Shown: positions 26,644-36,534, counted from the first letter of the stretch. The stretch: DNA of 64,000 bases from Ignavibacteriales bacterium (GCA_003538625.1 DPRR01000021.1:24064-88063), one strand, 5' to 3'. Numbers and translations: made by a program. The notes: a model not told the origin generated them from the sequence alone.

Positions 26644-28479
26644 TTATTTTTTCAACAAAAATATTTCTGCTGATTTTTTCTTAATTGTTATTTTTTTGTT
26701 TTGAGTTATATCAGTCACTTCATTCGTTTTGATATTCTCAATCTTTAAAGTTTTAGCTAATGTCTCTTTGTACTTATTCAAATCAACTTCAGATTCTTTA
26801 TCACTGCCATTTAATATTATCATTGCTGATTCATCATCAGTTTCTCTGAAATAGACATAAACATTATCGAATGGATAAAAATGCGTTAGCTTTCCTTGTG
26901 ATAACGATTTGTGATTTTTTCTTATCTCTAAAAGATTTTGTGTGAAGTTGAAAATGTCGTTTTGATATTCAGTTCTATCGCAACTTGAAAAAGCATTTAA
27001 AGAATCATTTTCAAATCCACCTGGAAATGGTGAGCGAATTGTTCCGTGATTATTATCTCCAACCATTCCTATTTCTGATCCATAAAGTATTTTTGGTATA
27101 CCACGGGTTGTTAAAAGAATTGTTAGTGCAATTTTATATTTCTCAACATCATTGTTTGCAACAAACAATCCGCGGGAAATATCATGATTATCAAAAAATG
27201 TTAATAGATTATTTGGATCGTAGTAAAGAAAATCCTGCGCTAGTGTATTGAATATGCCTTCCAATCCTTTTTTACCACTTAAGTAATTTCGGAATGCATC
27301 AGACAAAGCAAAATCAGTAACACAAGGAAGATGAGTATCTAAATGGACGCCAAATTTATTTTTCTGTTGATACGCAGCAAGATAAGCTGGTTCACCGGTC
27401 CAGATTTCGCCAACAATATTAAAGTTTGGATACTCATCTAATATCGCTTTATTCCAATCAGCCATTGCGTATTGATTGCAGTAAGGATAAGTGTCTTCAC
27501 GAATTCCATCAATTCCTAAATACTCAATCCACCAAATTGCGTTTTGGATTAGATATTTTTTTAGAAATGGATTTGCCTGATTCAAATCAACCATATAATT
27601 TGTAAACCAGCCATCCCAGGTTAAGTCGATTGATTCACCGGGACTGTATGGATCTGGAAAAGTCATTTTATTATGATTTGCCGGAAGATGATTTTCAACA
27701 GTTCCATTTATCCAACTAGCAAAAGGCAAATCTTTCATCCACCAATGATTTATTCCGATATGATTTGAAACATGATCCATAATTATTTTCAAACTTTCAT
27801 CGTGTGCTTGATTCACCAGCTCTTTGTAAAGTTCATTACTCCCAAAACGCGGATCGATCTTGTACAAATCTGTTGCAGCATAACCGTGGTAACTCATCCA
27901 CATATTATTTTCTAACATTGGAGTTATCCAGACTGAAGTTATGCCAAGATCTTTTAAATAATCCAGTTTTGAAATAATACCCTCAATATCACCGCCTTTT
28001 CTTCCATTCAAATCTTTTGAAGTAAATTGGTCTAAACTATCATCTATCTTATTGTTAGCCGGATTTCCATCACAAAACCTATCCGCCATAATCAAGTACA
28101 TAACATCTGATTGACTAAAGCCTTTAAACAGATTATCGGAGTTTTCTCTAACAAGAATTGGATAAGAAATAACTGTATCTGTACTTCCAAACGAAAAACC
28201 TATTTCAAAATTGAAATTCTCTTTAATATCTGGTGAAATCGCCAAATCAAGAAATAAATAATTTAGACTTTCAGCTTTATGAACACCAACTATTTCGGTT
28301 GGTCCGTGTTGAGGATATATTTCGGCTTTTGAAATGTTCTTGCCATAGATCATAATCTGTACTGTATCGTGCTTCATTCCAACCCACCAGTTCGGGGGTT
28401 CAATTCGCTGGATAGAAAATTGTTGAGAAAATAAATTTTTAACGACAAATAAAATGAGAATAAATACAGTTCGGTTCAT
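26644..28479 (-). CDS. GH13 cyclomaltodextrinase/neopullulanase-type alpha-amylase (exported)
   Basis: This ~611-residue glycosidase cleaves alpha-1,4-glucans or cyclodextrins. Residues ~1-20 are a signal peptide (MNRTVFILILFVVKNLFSQ); I use the ATG at 28479 rather than a TTG four codons upstream. Residues ~20-115 form the N-terminal Ig-like domain with IEPPNWWVGMKHD, as in Bacteroidetes cyclomaltodextrinases. The barrel contains MDHVSNHIG (region I), GIREDTYPY with the nucleophile Asp (region II), VGEIWTG with the acid/base Glu (III) and TFFDNHDISR (IV). A C-terminal beta domain ends the protein. All catalytic residues are intact. It is the first gene before an SLC45-type transporter. Confidence 0.92.
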   Translation of the reverse strand: MNRTVFILILFVVKNLFSQQFSIQRIEPPNWWVGMKHDTVQIMIYGKNISKAEIYPQHGPTEIVGVHKAESLNYLFLDLAISPDIKENFNFEIGFSFGSTDTVISYPILVRENSDNLFKGFSQSDVMYLIMADRFCDGNPANNKIDDSLDQFTSKDLNGRKGGDIEGIISKLDYLKDLGITSVWITPMLENNMWMSYHGYAATDLYKIDPRFGSNELYKELVNQAHDESLKIIMDHVSNHIGINHWWMKDLPFASWINGTVENHLPANHNKMTFPDPYSPGESIDLTWDGWFTNYMVDLNQANPFLKKYLIQNAIWWIEYLGIDGIREDTYPYCNQYAMADWNKAILDEYPNFNIVGEIWTGEPAYLAAYQQKNKFGVHLDTHLPCVTDFALSDAFRNYLSGKKGLEGIFNTLAQDFLYYDPNNLLTFFDNHDISRGLFVANNDVEKYKIALTILLTTRGIPKILYGSEIGMVGDNNHGTIRSPFPGGFENDSLNAFSSCDRTEYQNDIFNFTQNLLEIRKNHKSLSQGKLTHFYPFDNVYVYFRETDDESAMIILNGSDKESEVDLNKYKETLAKTLKIENIKTNEVTDITQNKKITIKKKSAEIFLLKK

Positions 28480-28630
28480 ATTTAAAACCAATAAAATTTT
28501 TGATTCAAAGATAGATAAATAATTTATTTCTTGGGTAGAAAAAATAATGAGGATATGATAGCATATTTATGAAGTCATTTCTTGCATTTTAACTCATTTA
28601 AGTTGATTTTTGTTTTCCAATTTGGATAAA

Positions 28631-29089
28631 ATGAAACAACAAACTGACGAAAAAAATATTGCAGTAAACCGCAAGGCAAGGCACGAATTTACAATTATTC
28701 AAACTTATGAAACCGGAATTGTTTTAGTAGGTACAGAAGTAAAAGCATTGCGTGAAGGAAAGGCTAATCTTGTTGATAGTTATGGTCTGATCCAAAACAA
28801 TGAAGTATGGCTGCTTAGTTTGCACATAAGTGAGTACAAACAAGGGAATATCAATAATCATATTCCTACCCGTGATAGAAAATTATTGATGAACCGATCT
28901 GAGATTAGAAAACTTATCGGAAAAACAAAAGAAAAAGGTTTAACATTAGTACCGCTAAGACTTTATTTCAAAAATGGAAGAGTTAAAGTTGAGCTGGCAT
29001 TAGCTAAAGGTAAAAAAGTTTACGATAAACGTGCAGATATTGCAAAAAGAGATTTTCAGAGAGATCAGGAACGCAGAATTAAATATTAA
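28631..29089 (+). CDS. smpB: SsrA-binding protein
   Basis: SmpB guides tmRNA to stalled ribosomes. The ~152-residue protein has the OB-fold core (NRKARHEFTI, VGTEVKALREGKANL, NNHIPTRDRKLLM) and the basic tail KKVYDKRADIAKRDFQRDQERRIKY. The ATG at 28631 gives the family's usual length; a TTG seven codons earlier has no ribosome site. I looked for the tmRNA gene beside it and did not find it. Confidence 0.96.
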   Translation: MKQQTDEKNIAVNRKARHEFTIIQTYETGIVLVGTEVKALREGKANLVDSYGLIQNNEVWLLSLHISEYKQGNINNHIPTRDRKLLMNRSEIRKLIGKTKEKGLTLVPLRLYFKNGRVKVELALAKGKKVYDKRADIAKRDFQRDQERRIKY

Positions 29090-29258
29090 ATAATAAACAG
29101 CATGAATGCATGGTAGCATGGATGCATGATTGAATGAAATAATGATCAGATAGTATAATATTTTTGTTTTTAACCATGCGGGCATGCATACATACAATCA
29201 TGCCCTTAATGATTATCTCTAAAATAGTAACTGCTATATATATGTGAGTAAAAAATAA
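29090..29258. repeat. CATGC-rich imperfect inverted repeat between smpB and tyrS
   Basis: The gap contains repeated GCATG/CATGC words (about 29100-29130 and 29174-29205). The left block, ending GCATGATTG, is partly complementary to the right block, ending CAATCATGC. No coding frame is apparent. It could be a decayed repetitive element or fold as a weak hairpin. Confidence 0.4.
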
Positions 29259-30479
29259 ATGAGTATACTTAAATTTCCATCATTGAACGAGCAAATGGAC
29301 GTTATCAAGCGTGGTGTGGTTGAGATAATTCCAGAAGATGAACTTGTTAAGAAGATTGAAAAATCATTAAAAACTTCTAAACCATTAAACATCAAACTTG
29401 GCTGTGATCCAAGCAGACCAGATTTACATATTGGTCATTCTGTTGTAATCAGAAAACTTGCACAGTTTCAGGAACTTGGTCATCAGGCAATATTAATTAT
29501 AGGTGATTTTACCGGAATGATCGGTGATCCATCGGGCAGAAATGCTACTCGCCCTGCCCTAACACTTGAAGCAACAAGAATCAATGGTAATAGTTACTTT
29601 GAACAGGCTTCAAAAATTTTACATAAAGAAAAAACTAAAATTGTTTACAACTCAGAATGGCTCGGCAAAATGTCTTTTGAAGATGTAATTAAACTTGCAT
29701 CAAAATACACTGTTGCAAGAATGATTGAGCGTGATGATTTTACAAAACGATTTAAAGCCGGTGAGCCAATTAGTGTTCACGAATTTCTTTACCCGCTTGC
29801 TCAGGCAATGGATTCAGTAGCGATTGAAAGTGATGTTGAACTTGGCGGTACAGATCAAAAATTTAATTTACTTGTGGGAAGAGATATACAGCGTGAATAT
29901 GGTATTGAACCGCAAGTGATTTTAACAATGCCATTGTTAGTTGGAATTGATGGCGTAGAAAAGATGAGTAAATCATATGATAACTATATTGGAATTTCTG
30001 ATGAACCATCTCAGATTTTTGGAAGAACTTTATCAATTCCAGATAATCTCATTTATCAATACTTTGAACTTGCCACAAATGTATCAAACAAAAAACTTGC
30101 TGAAATAACATCTCAGTTAACAGATGGAACAACAAATCCAAGGGATATAAAACGCGAACTTGCAAGAACTCTTGTAACTATGTATCACGATGAAAACGCA
30201 GCAATAAATGCCGAAAAAGAATTTGATAATATATTCATCAACAAAGGTTTACCTGATGATATTGAAGAATTTAATATTGGTGATAAAAAAGAAATAAATA
30301 TTTTAGATTTAATAATTTTAGTAAATTTCGCTCAATCAAAAGGTGAAGCACGCAGACTTGTTACACAAGGCGGTGTTTCAATTGATAACAATAAAATAGA
30401 TGATGTGCAGTTTATTGTTTCTGTAAAATCAGGAATGATCCTGAAAGTTGGCAAACGAAAATTCATAAAACTCATTTAA
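29259..30479 (+). CDS. tyrS: Tyrosyl-tRNA synthetase
   Basis: This class Ic synthetase has 406 residues, with HIGH as LHIGHSVVIRKL (~60), the tyrosine-binding YPLAQAMDSV and GGTDQKFN blocks, KMSKSYDNY (~235), and a C-terminal S4 RNA-binding domain (~345-406). The HIGH/KMSKS spelling matches the TyrZ-like (TyrRS-II) subgroup. It is followed after 23 bases by pdaD. Confidence 0.97.
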   Translation: MSILKFPSLNEQMDVIKRGVVEIIPEDELVKKIEKSLKTSKPLNIKLGCDPSRPDLHIGHSVVIRKLAQFQELGHQAILIIGDFTGMIGDPSGRNATRPALTLEATRINGNSYFEQASKILHKEKTKIVYNSEWLGKMSFEDVIKLASKYTVARMIERDDFTKRFKAGEPISVHEFLYPLAQAMDSVAIESDVELGGTDQKFNLLVGRDIQREYGIEPQVILTMPLLVGIDGVEKMSKSYDNYIGISDEPSQIFGRTLSIPDNLIYQYFELATNVSNKKLAEITSQLTDGTTNPRDIKRELARTLVTMYHDENAAINAEKEFDNIFINKGLPDDIEEFNIGDKKEINILDLIILVNFAQSKGEARRLVTQGGVSIDNNKIDDVQFIVSVKSGMILKVGKRKFIKLI

Positions 30480-30502
30480 TTTAGTATCAGAAAGGGACGC
30501 AA

Positions 30503-31048
30503 TTGTATCTACCAACCAAAATATTTTTCACCAAAGGTGTTGGAAGACACAAAGAGTATTTAAGCTCTTTTGAACTTGCATTGAGAAATGCAAGAATCGA
30601 AATCTGCAATCTTGTAACTGTAAGCAGTATTTTTCCAATCGGTTGTAAACGTGTTTCAATTGATGAAGGAGTAAAACTAATCACTCCTGGTCAAATAACA
30701 CATTGCGTTATGGCACGCAATTCTACAAACGAGCCAAACAGATTAATTGCAGCAAGCCTTGGTGTTGCTATTCCGGCCGATACCAATGCGTACGGCTATT
30801 TATCGGAACATCATCCATACGGGCAGCCTGAAAAAATCTGCGGTGAATATGCCGAAGATTTAGCTGCAACAATGTTAGCTTCAACTTTAGGTGTTGAGTT
30901 TGATCCTGAAAAAGACTGGAGTGAACGAGAAGACATCTATAAAATGTCCGGAAAAATTGTTCGCACATTTAATGTTACCCAATCAGCCGAAGGCGATAAA
31001 AACGGAATATGGACAACAGTAATCGCGGTTGGTGTTTTTCTTCCATAG
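30503..31048 (+). CDS. pdaD: Pyruvoyl-dependent arginine decarboxylase
   Basis: This enzyme converts arginine to agmatine for polyamine synthesis. The 181-residue proenzyme contains [13 protein letters not shown], where cleavage between S41 and S42 creates the pyruvoyl cofactor. The [18 protein letters not shown] and [15 protein letters not shown] segments complete the fold. The start is a TTG at 30503 with AAAGGGA upstream. It follows tyrS closely and precedes a terC-like gene on the same strand. Agmatine-processing genes are not in the window. Confidence 0.93.
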   Translation: MYLPTKIFFTKGVGRHKEYLSSFELALRNARIEICNLVTVSSIFPIGCKRVSIDEGVKLITPGQITHCVMARNSTNEPNRLIAASLGVAIPADTNAYGYLSEHHPYGQPEKICGEYAEDLAATMLASTLGVEFDPEKDWSEREDIYKMSGKIVRTFNVTQSAEGDKNGIWTTVIAVGVFLP

Positions 31049-31063
31049 CAAAAGAAAGATTGA

Positions 31064-31990
31064 TTGATAACTGAATATTCTTTCTGGTTTATCTTTTCCG
31101 CTGTTATTGCGGTTATGTTATTTATTGATTTATATGTTACAGATCATAGACGCGGAAAAATTTCTTTAAAGGCAAGTCTTATATGGAGCGGTGTATGGAT
31201 ATTCACCGCTCTTCTTTTTAATCTATTCCTTTACTTTTATCTTGAAGACGGACATACAAAAGCTCTGGAGTTCATCACCGGATACATTATAGAAAAATCA
31301 CTTTCTGTAGATAATCTTTTTGTTTTCCTTATGATTTTCAGTGTGATGGATATTAAGCCTGAAAATCAACCGCATATTCTTAAGTGGGGAATCCTGAGTG
31401 CAATAGTTTTCAGAATAATTTTCATCTTTGCCGGTGTGGCATTAATCAATTTGTTCCATCCTATCATTTATGTTTTTGCCATCATATTACTCATTGCTTC
31501 TTACAAAATGGCATTTGGCGGTGAACAGAAAATTGATGTGGAAAACAACTGGTTGATAAAAATTGCCAGAAAATATTTCAAACTAAATACTGCTTACGAA
31601 GGTCGAAAGTTTTTTATAAAATTTAATAAAAAATTTTACATAACAACAACTTTTCTTACACTTCTTTTAATTGAATCTTCGGATATAGTTTTTGCAGTAG
31701 ATTCAATTCCAGCCATAATAGCAATTACAAAAGATACTTTCATAATAATTTCTTCAAATATCTTCGCTATCCTCGGATTGCGCGCTTTATATTTTGCCCT
31801 GGCAGGATTGGTTGATTTATTTGTTTACTTAAAATATGGAGTAGCAATAATACTTTTTTATGTCGGTATAAAAATGCTGCTTTCTGAAATTTATAAAATA
31901 CCAACAGAGTTTTCGTTGGCGATAATAATATTATTCCTGGGCGGTTCAATTATCTTATCGCTTTTTAAACGGAATCGATTTAAACATTAA
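31064..31990 (+). CDS. TerC/Alx-family integral membrane protein
   Basis: This 308-residue protein has ~9 membrane spans and the family's acidic intramembrane motifs: LFIDLYVTDHRRGKIS, EKSLSVDNLFVFLMIFSVM and IESSDIVFAVDSIPAI. Members are implicated in manganese or other metal homeostasis during co-translocational metal loading. The start is a TTG at 31064 preceded by AAAGAAAG. Its 3' end overlaps the convergent symporter gene by 36 bases. Confidence 0.92.
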   Translation: MITEYSFWFIFSAVIAVMLFIDLYVTDHRRGKISLKASLIWSGVWIFTALLFNLFLYFYLEDGHTKALEFITGYIIEKSLSVDNLFVFLMIFSVMDIKPENQPHILKWGILSAIVFRIIFIFAGVALINLFHPIIYVFAIILLIASYKMAFGGEQKIDVENNWLIKIARKYFKLNTAYEGRKFFIKFNKKFYITTTFLTLLLIESSDIVFAVDSIPAIIAITKDTFIIISSNIFAILGLRALYFALAGLVDLFVYLKYGVAIILFYVGIKMLLSEIYKIPTEFSLAIIILFLGGSIILSLFKRNRFKH

Positions 31991-33355
31991 ACCGGTTGAG
32001 TGAACAATAAAAGCAAAAGTCAATCCCAACAGCATTGGTTCAATCTGCATCATCCAATCTGTTTCAATATAATTTTTGAAAAATATCCAGATTGAACTAA
32101 TTAATACTGCGCCAATCATTTCCAAAAGAATAAGAGAAGAAGATATTCTGATTTTGGGATAATATGCACTTATAACAGGAAGAATAATACCCGGTATAAA
32201 AAGCGAACCAATTGTGTACCAAATTTCAACCACTGAAGGAATTAAATAAGCAATAATGATGGATAAAATTCCTGATACTGCCAATCCAATTATTGTATAA
32301 TATTTAACTTTACTTTCAGACGAAGTTTTTGAAATTTTAAAAATAAAATCTCTTCCAATTGTTGTAGCACTTAGAAATAAAAAACTGTTTAGTGTGGATA
32401 TAATTGTTGCGAACAATGCTGCATAAAAAATTCCCTTTAATCCTGATGATAAAACTTTTTCAGCCAACAGTGGAAATGCCTGAACCGGTTGATCAAGATC
32501 AGGAATTATTGCACGCGCAAATAATCCTATTGTTGTAGTAAGAAAATCGAACAATGCAAAAAATACGATTGAAATCAGTATTCCATTGCGGGCAACGTTA
32601 CCATTTTTAGCAGCGTTTGCTCTTTGATGAAACCCCGGATCGGCAAATGTCCAGAGGGCAATCAAAAACCAGACAATTAAAAACCCGGGTGATGAATTAC
32701 CGGTTATGGTCAAATAAGATGAGGGAAGATTTTCCTGAAGGAAACCGAACCCGCCAAATGATGAAATACACACTATAAATATTACAATGAAACCAATAAA
32801 CATTACAAAAAACTGAAAAGCATCTGCAAAAATATTTGAACGAAATCCACCTTTAATTAAGTATGATCCCGACAAAACAAGGCTGATGATAAGTGAGATA
32901 AAAATATTTGTACCAAAGACTAAGGAAATAAGATTTGCACTCATCAACAGATACGGCGCTGGTGAAACCAGAACAAACACAACTATGGCTGAAATTAGCC
33001 CCGCTTCCTTACCATAGACTTCAATTAATTTTTCAGGTATTGTAAAAAGTGAAGCTTCCCGGATCTTTTTAGCAAAAAATAACGCAAACAAAAAAGCAAA
33101 GAAGTAATAAGGAAAACCTTGTGTAAACCAGCTAACCAATCCATAACGATACGTAAACTCCCCTACACCAATTATTCCGCCGTACCAGGTAGAAACCGTA
33201 GTTAAAATGAAAAGGAATAATCCAACTTTTCTTCCGGAAAGTAAATAATCCTCAGAGTTTGATAAAGTTTTTCTTGAAGAAAGAAAACCAATTAATAAAA
33301 GTAAAATGAAGAAAGTAATAATAATTGTAATATCAAGACCACTAAAAGAGATCAT
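31955..33355 (-). CDS. Sodium:solute symporter family transporter, probable thiamine uptake
   Basis: This 466-residue, ~13-span protein of the SSS family has an N-terminus IIITFFILLLLIGFLSSRKT and the LSGRKVGLFLFILTTVSTWYGG core. It overlaps the end of thiN by 14 bases and is the last gene of a TPP-riboswitch-led operon (receptor, thiN, symporter). SSS-family transporters in thiamine regulons have been predicted before (ThiV-type). By context this one likely brings thiamine or a precursor across the inner membrane. Confidence 0.85.
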   Translation of the reverse strand: MISFSGLDITIIITFFILLLLIGFLSSRKTLSNSEDYLLSGRKVGLFLFILTTVSTWYGGIIGVGEFTYRYGLVSWFTQGFPYYFFAFLFALFFAKKIREASLFTIPEKLIEVYGKEAGLISAIVVFVLVSPAPYLLMSANLISLVFGTNIFISLIISLVLSGSYLIKGGFRSNIFADAFQFFVMFIGFIVIFIVCISSFGGFGFLQENLPSSYLTITGNSSPGFLIVWFLIALWTFADPGFHQRANAAKNGNVARNGILISIVFFALFDFLTTTIGLFARAIIPDLDQPVQAFPLLAEKVLSSGLKGIFYAALFATIISTLNSFLFLSATTIGRDFIFKISKTSSESKVKYYTIIGLAVSGILSIIIAYLIPSVVEIWYTIGSLFIPGIILPVISAYYPKIRISSSLILLEMIGAVLISSIWIFFKNYIETDWMMQIEPMLLGLTFAFIVHSTGLMFKSIPFKKR

Positions 33356-33995
33356 GCTTTTTCATAAAATTAAAATCACGAATTATAAAAACAACTCCGC
33401 CATGAATTTCAAGTTTAACGATATGTGAATTTGAAACATTAGAAGTACTTTCTCTCATACCAAAGGGTAAAACTGCATTTGTAAGTTTATATTTCAATCC
33501 TGTTGAGGTTATTTTAGTTTTGTTATCAAGCGCATAAAGCGAAATAGTTTCACCTTTTTTTGATTTAATAATTGTAGTTGAATTAAAAGCTGTAAGAAAG
33601 GATTTTTCTGCCGCAATATGCAGCTTAATTTTACCAAAATATTTTATTACGATGCCAAGATTACAAATTGTATGATCAAGTCTGTCCCCTGTTACACCAA
33701 GTAAAACTACTTCAGTAATTTTTTTTCTGATCGCAAATTTTAAACATTTCTCAACGTCAGTATCATTTTGTCTGCTGTATTTTATAATAATAGATTTCTT
33801 TTCAAAATACTTTTGTGTGGATTTTTTAATTGAATCAAAATCCCCGATTATATAATCCGGAATTATTTTTAATTTCATAGCTGAATTTGCACCACCATCA
33901 GCACAAATAATTGTTGAGAAACTTTTTTTTACAAAATATTCTACAACTTTTTTAGTTGGTGATTTTCCATTAGCTAAGATTATACATTTTTCCAT
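33342..33995 (-). CDS. thiN: Thiamine pyrophosphokinase
   Basis: This enzyme transfers pyrophosphate from ATP to thiamine, giving TPP. The 217-residue protein has CIILANGKSP, ICADGGANSA, YIIGDFDSI, and VEKCLKFAI and LLGVTGDRLDHTICNL, the two-domain TPK pattern. The C-terminal B1-binding domain ends in ESTSNVSNSHIVKL. It sits 12 bases after the TonB receptor gene and overlaps the symporter gene, so salvage of imported thiamine is the operon's theme. Confidence 0.94.
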   Translation of the reverse strand: MEKCIILANGKSPTKKVVEYFVKKSFSTIICADGGANSAMKLKIIPDYIIGDFDSIKKSTQKYFEKKSIIIKYSRQNDTDVEKCLKFAIRKKITEVVLLGVTGDRLDHTICNLGIVIKYFGKIKLHIAAEKSFLTAFNSTTIIKSKKGETISLYALDNKTKITSTGLKYKLTNAVLPFGMRESTSNVSNSHIVKLEIHGGVVFIIRDFNFMKKHDLF

Positions 33996-34007
33996 TTTAT
34001 TACCCGG

Positions 34008-36476
34008 TTATAATCCAACCTGAATTCCTGCGATAAAATTTCTTTCGGCTGCCGGAAAAAATTCTTTTCCAATTGCGTAAGCAGAATACAAATTATCAAA
34101 TAAATTATTCATTTGAAGATAAATTTTTGAATTAGTCAAACCGTTAAACAGCTTTACGTCATAACTTCCAAAAAAATCAACTACAAAGTATGAATTATTA
34201 ACGTTATCATTGTAATCAACAAAGGATGGATATTTTTGCAAATATTCTGAAAGTTTATCATCAAAATTATCAGAATAAAACTTTCCAACATACTTAGCAT
34301 TTAATTTTAGAAAGATTCCATTTGAATAAAATTGAATTCCTAAATTTGATAGGAATTCTGGAAAACCGCTGATGCTGTTCTCTGAAATATCAATAAAAGT
34401 TGTATTAGTTAAAAAATATTTACCATTTGAAATTTTATTTTTGCTGTAACTGGCGTTACCAAATATTTCAATACTTTCAAATAATTTGATCAATGTGCCA
34501 ACTTCAATTCCCACGTGCGTGGTCTGATCAACATTTCCGGTTATCGGCTGACCAAATCTATCGACTTTACCGTTTTTAATTATTTCATCTTTAAATAGCA
34601 TGTAAAAAAGATTTACATTAAAATTAAAATTATCGTTACTAAAAGAGGTGCCTGCTTCAATATCATTCATTGTTTCGGGTTTTACGAGTGGAGAATTAAA
34701 ATCATATGTTCCATTTGAATTTAATTCAAATTGAGGAATTTCACCGGCACTTGATTCGGCGGCATCGTAATAATTTTTTAATCTGGGTTCACGCGTTACC
34801 CGTGCAAATGAAATAAAAATATTATGCATTTGATTTATTTTATAATTTATTCCAACCCTTGGATTTAAATATAAATCACTTACTGAAAAATCATTATTTA
34901 AATATTTTTCATTGTAAAGTCTGTATTTATGATAAGCAAGCTGTAGTTCAGCAAGAATATTAATATTTTTATTTAGATCATAAGATTCATGAACAAATCC
35001 ATTAAAAATATTTTTATAACCATTATAAAAATAATATTGATATTCTTTTATAATTCCCGGCGGCAGGTTTTCAGCAAAATTAATATTACCCCAATGATCT
35101 GATCGATGAAGTCTAAACTCACCGCCAAGAATAAAAGTACCATTTGCATGTTTAATACTTATTCTTGGAATCCATCCAAATTGTTTGTTTTCAACCTGCG
35201 CTCTTATTAATGCATTTTGCGGAACGTAGCTACTATCAAAACCATTTTCTTTCAATCTAAAATAATCATTATAATAAACCGACCACGAGCCATCATAATC
35301 AAAAAATCCTGAACCAAGTACCAGAAACAGAGCTGAGTTTATTTTAATCTTATCATTTAATTGATACTCATTCAATAATTCAAAATGAGGTTGAGAAAAA
35401 TTTTCAATTTCCTCATATCTTCTGTTAAGAGTATAAGTGTAGCCACTTTGATCAGCCTCCCAGTAAGAATAATTTTCTTTACGCAGCTTTTTATCATTGA
35501 TAGCAAATTTCGCAATCCCAGTATAAGCGAGACCATCAGAAATAGGACCACCGTATAAGTTTATTTGACTCGTAAGTTTTTCATCATATCTGACCACTGA
35601 AAAATGATATGAATTTAATTTTGACCAGGAAGAATTTCTATATCCTGAACTTAAAATCTGAGATAGTTTTGAATAAATTGAATATTTATTATTTATAAGT
35701 CCGCTTGAAAAAGCAGCACTATATTTTCTTGTATTAAAACTTCCAACTGATGCTGAAAAGTTTACTTGTGCCTGATCTGAAAATGGTGAGGTGATAATAT
35801 TAATAGATCCGCCGATGGCAGGATATCCTGTAACTCCTGAACCCGCTCCACGCTGCACTTGAATTAATTCTGTACTAGAAAGCAAATCGGGAAAATCAAG
35901 CCAATAAACATTGTGATCTTCAGGATCGTTTTGAGGAATTCCATTTACAGAAACTGAAATTCTTCTTTGATCAAATCCCCGAATGCTTAAGTAGTTATAA
36001 CCAATTCCATTTCCATTTTCTGAATAAAAAGTGGTTGATGGTAATTGACTAAGATAATTTGGAATATCCTGGACGATATAATCTTTTTGGATTTCTGCTT
36101 TACTGATTGCATCAAATGCTATTGGTGTTATACCATTTTTACCTAAACCAGCTTCCACAAGAATTGTTTGAGATGGTAAAATTATTTTCTGGAGATAGAT
36201 TGTAAGTAGTTCAGATTTTAAATCTGCTAATTGAGAGATAAAACTTTTGTAACCTATGTAGCTTACAACTAAAGTATCAGTTTTTTTAAAATTGCCGGAA
36301 ATTGAAAAGTTACCCGTTTCATTTGATGTAGTTCCATTTCCGGTTCCTTTAATAAATATATTCGCAAATTGTAAATTTGCTTTTGAGTCAGCGTCTCTGA
36401 TAAATCCGTGTAAAGTGATTGTCTGAGGAAATATTTGAAAAGTAAGTAAATGTAAAAGAATGATTATTTTTTTCAT
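34008..36476 (-). CDS. TonB-dependent outer-membrane receptor, probable thiamine/TPP uptake
   Basis: I use the ATG at 36476, which has a GGAGT site 8 bases upstream. A longer reading starting at 36530 would run through the riboswitch terminator. The ~822-residue protein has a signal peptide (MKKIIILLHLLTFQIFPQ), a carboxypeptidase-regulatory-like beta domain (~20-100, LHGFIRDADSKANLQFANIF), a plug domain (~120-240, with SIRGFDQRRISVSVNGIPQN and GGSINIITSPF) and a 22-strand-type barrel ending FIAGIQVGL. It is directly controlled by the TPP riboswitch upstream, and thiN follows, so the cargo is likely thiamine or its phosphates. Confidence 0.9.
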   Translation of the reverse strand: MKKIIILLHLLTFQIFPQTITLHGFIRDADSKANLQFANIFIKGTGNGTTSNETGNFSISGNFKKTDTLVVSYIGYKSFISQLADLKSELLTIYLQKIILPSQTILVEAGLGKNGITPIAFDAISKAEIQKDYIVQDIPNYLSQLPSTTFYSENGNGIGYNYLSIRGFDQRRISVSVNGIPQNDPEDHNVYWLDFPDLLSSTELIQVQRGAGSGVTGYPAIGGSINIITSPFSDQAQVNFSASVGSFNTRKYSAAFSSGLINNKYSIYSKLSQILSSGYRNSSWSKLNSYHFSVVRYDEKLTSQINLYGGPISDGLAYTGIAKFAINDKKLRKENYSYWEADQSGYTYTLNRRYEEIENFSQPHFELLNEYQLNDKIKINSALFLVLGSGFFDYDGSWSVYYNDYFRLKENGFDSSYVPQNALIRAQVENKQFGWIPRISIKHANGTFILGGEFRLHRSDHWGNINFAENLPPGIIKEYQYYFYNGYKNIFNGFVHESYDLNKNINILAELQLAYHKYRLYNEKYLNNDFSVSDLYLNPRVGINYKINQMHNIFISFARVTREPRLKNYYDAAESSAGEIPQFELNSNGTYDFNSPLVKPETMNDIEAGTSFSNDNFNFNVNLFYMLFKDEIIKNGKVDRFGQPITGNVDQTTHVGIEVGTLIKLFESIEIFGNASYSKNKISNGKYFLTNTTFIDISENSISGFPEFLSNLGIQFYSNGIFLKLNAKYVGKFYSDNFDDKLSEYLQKYPSFVDYNDNVNNSYFVVDFFGSYDVKLFNGLTNSKIYLQMNNLFDNLYSAYAIGKEFFPAAERNFIAGIQVGL

Positions 36477-36487
36477 AAAATTACTCC

Positions 36488-36517
36488 AAAAAAAATAGCC
36501 GTTGGAGAAACGGCTAT
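36488..36517 (-). terminator. Riboswitch-controlled terminator ahead of the thiamine receptor gene
   Basis: A perfect 9-bp stem, ATAGCCGTT/AACGGCTAT (36509-36517 and 36495-36503, minus strand), has a 5-base loop followed by eight U residues. It lies between the TPP aptamer and the receptor's ribosome site, and acts as the expression platform. Confidence 0.88.
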
Positions 36518-36534
36518 CGAAAAAAATCATTCTT

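Noticed and set aside
28492..29258. tmRNA (ssrA) gene near smpB
   Set aside because: I searched both flanks of smpB for the tRNA-Ala-like ends and the tag-encoding ANDE-type frame and found neither.
36477..36530. Extended N-terminus of the TonB receptor
   Set aside because: The extension would be read from the riboswitch terminator; the ATG at 36476 has its own ribosome site and a signal peptide.
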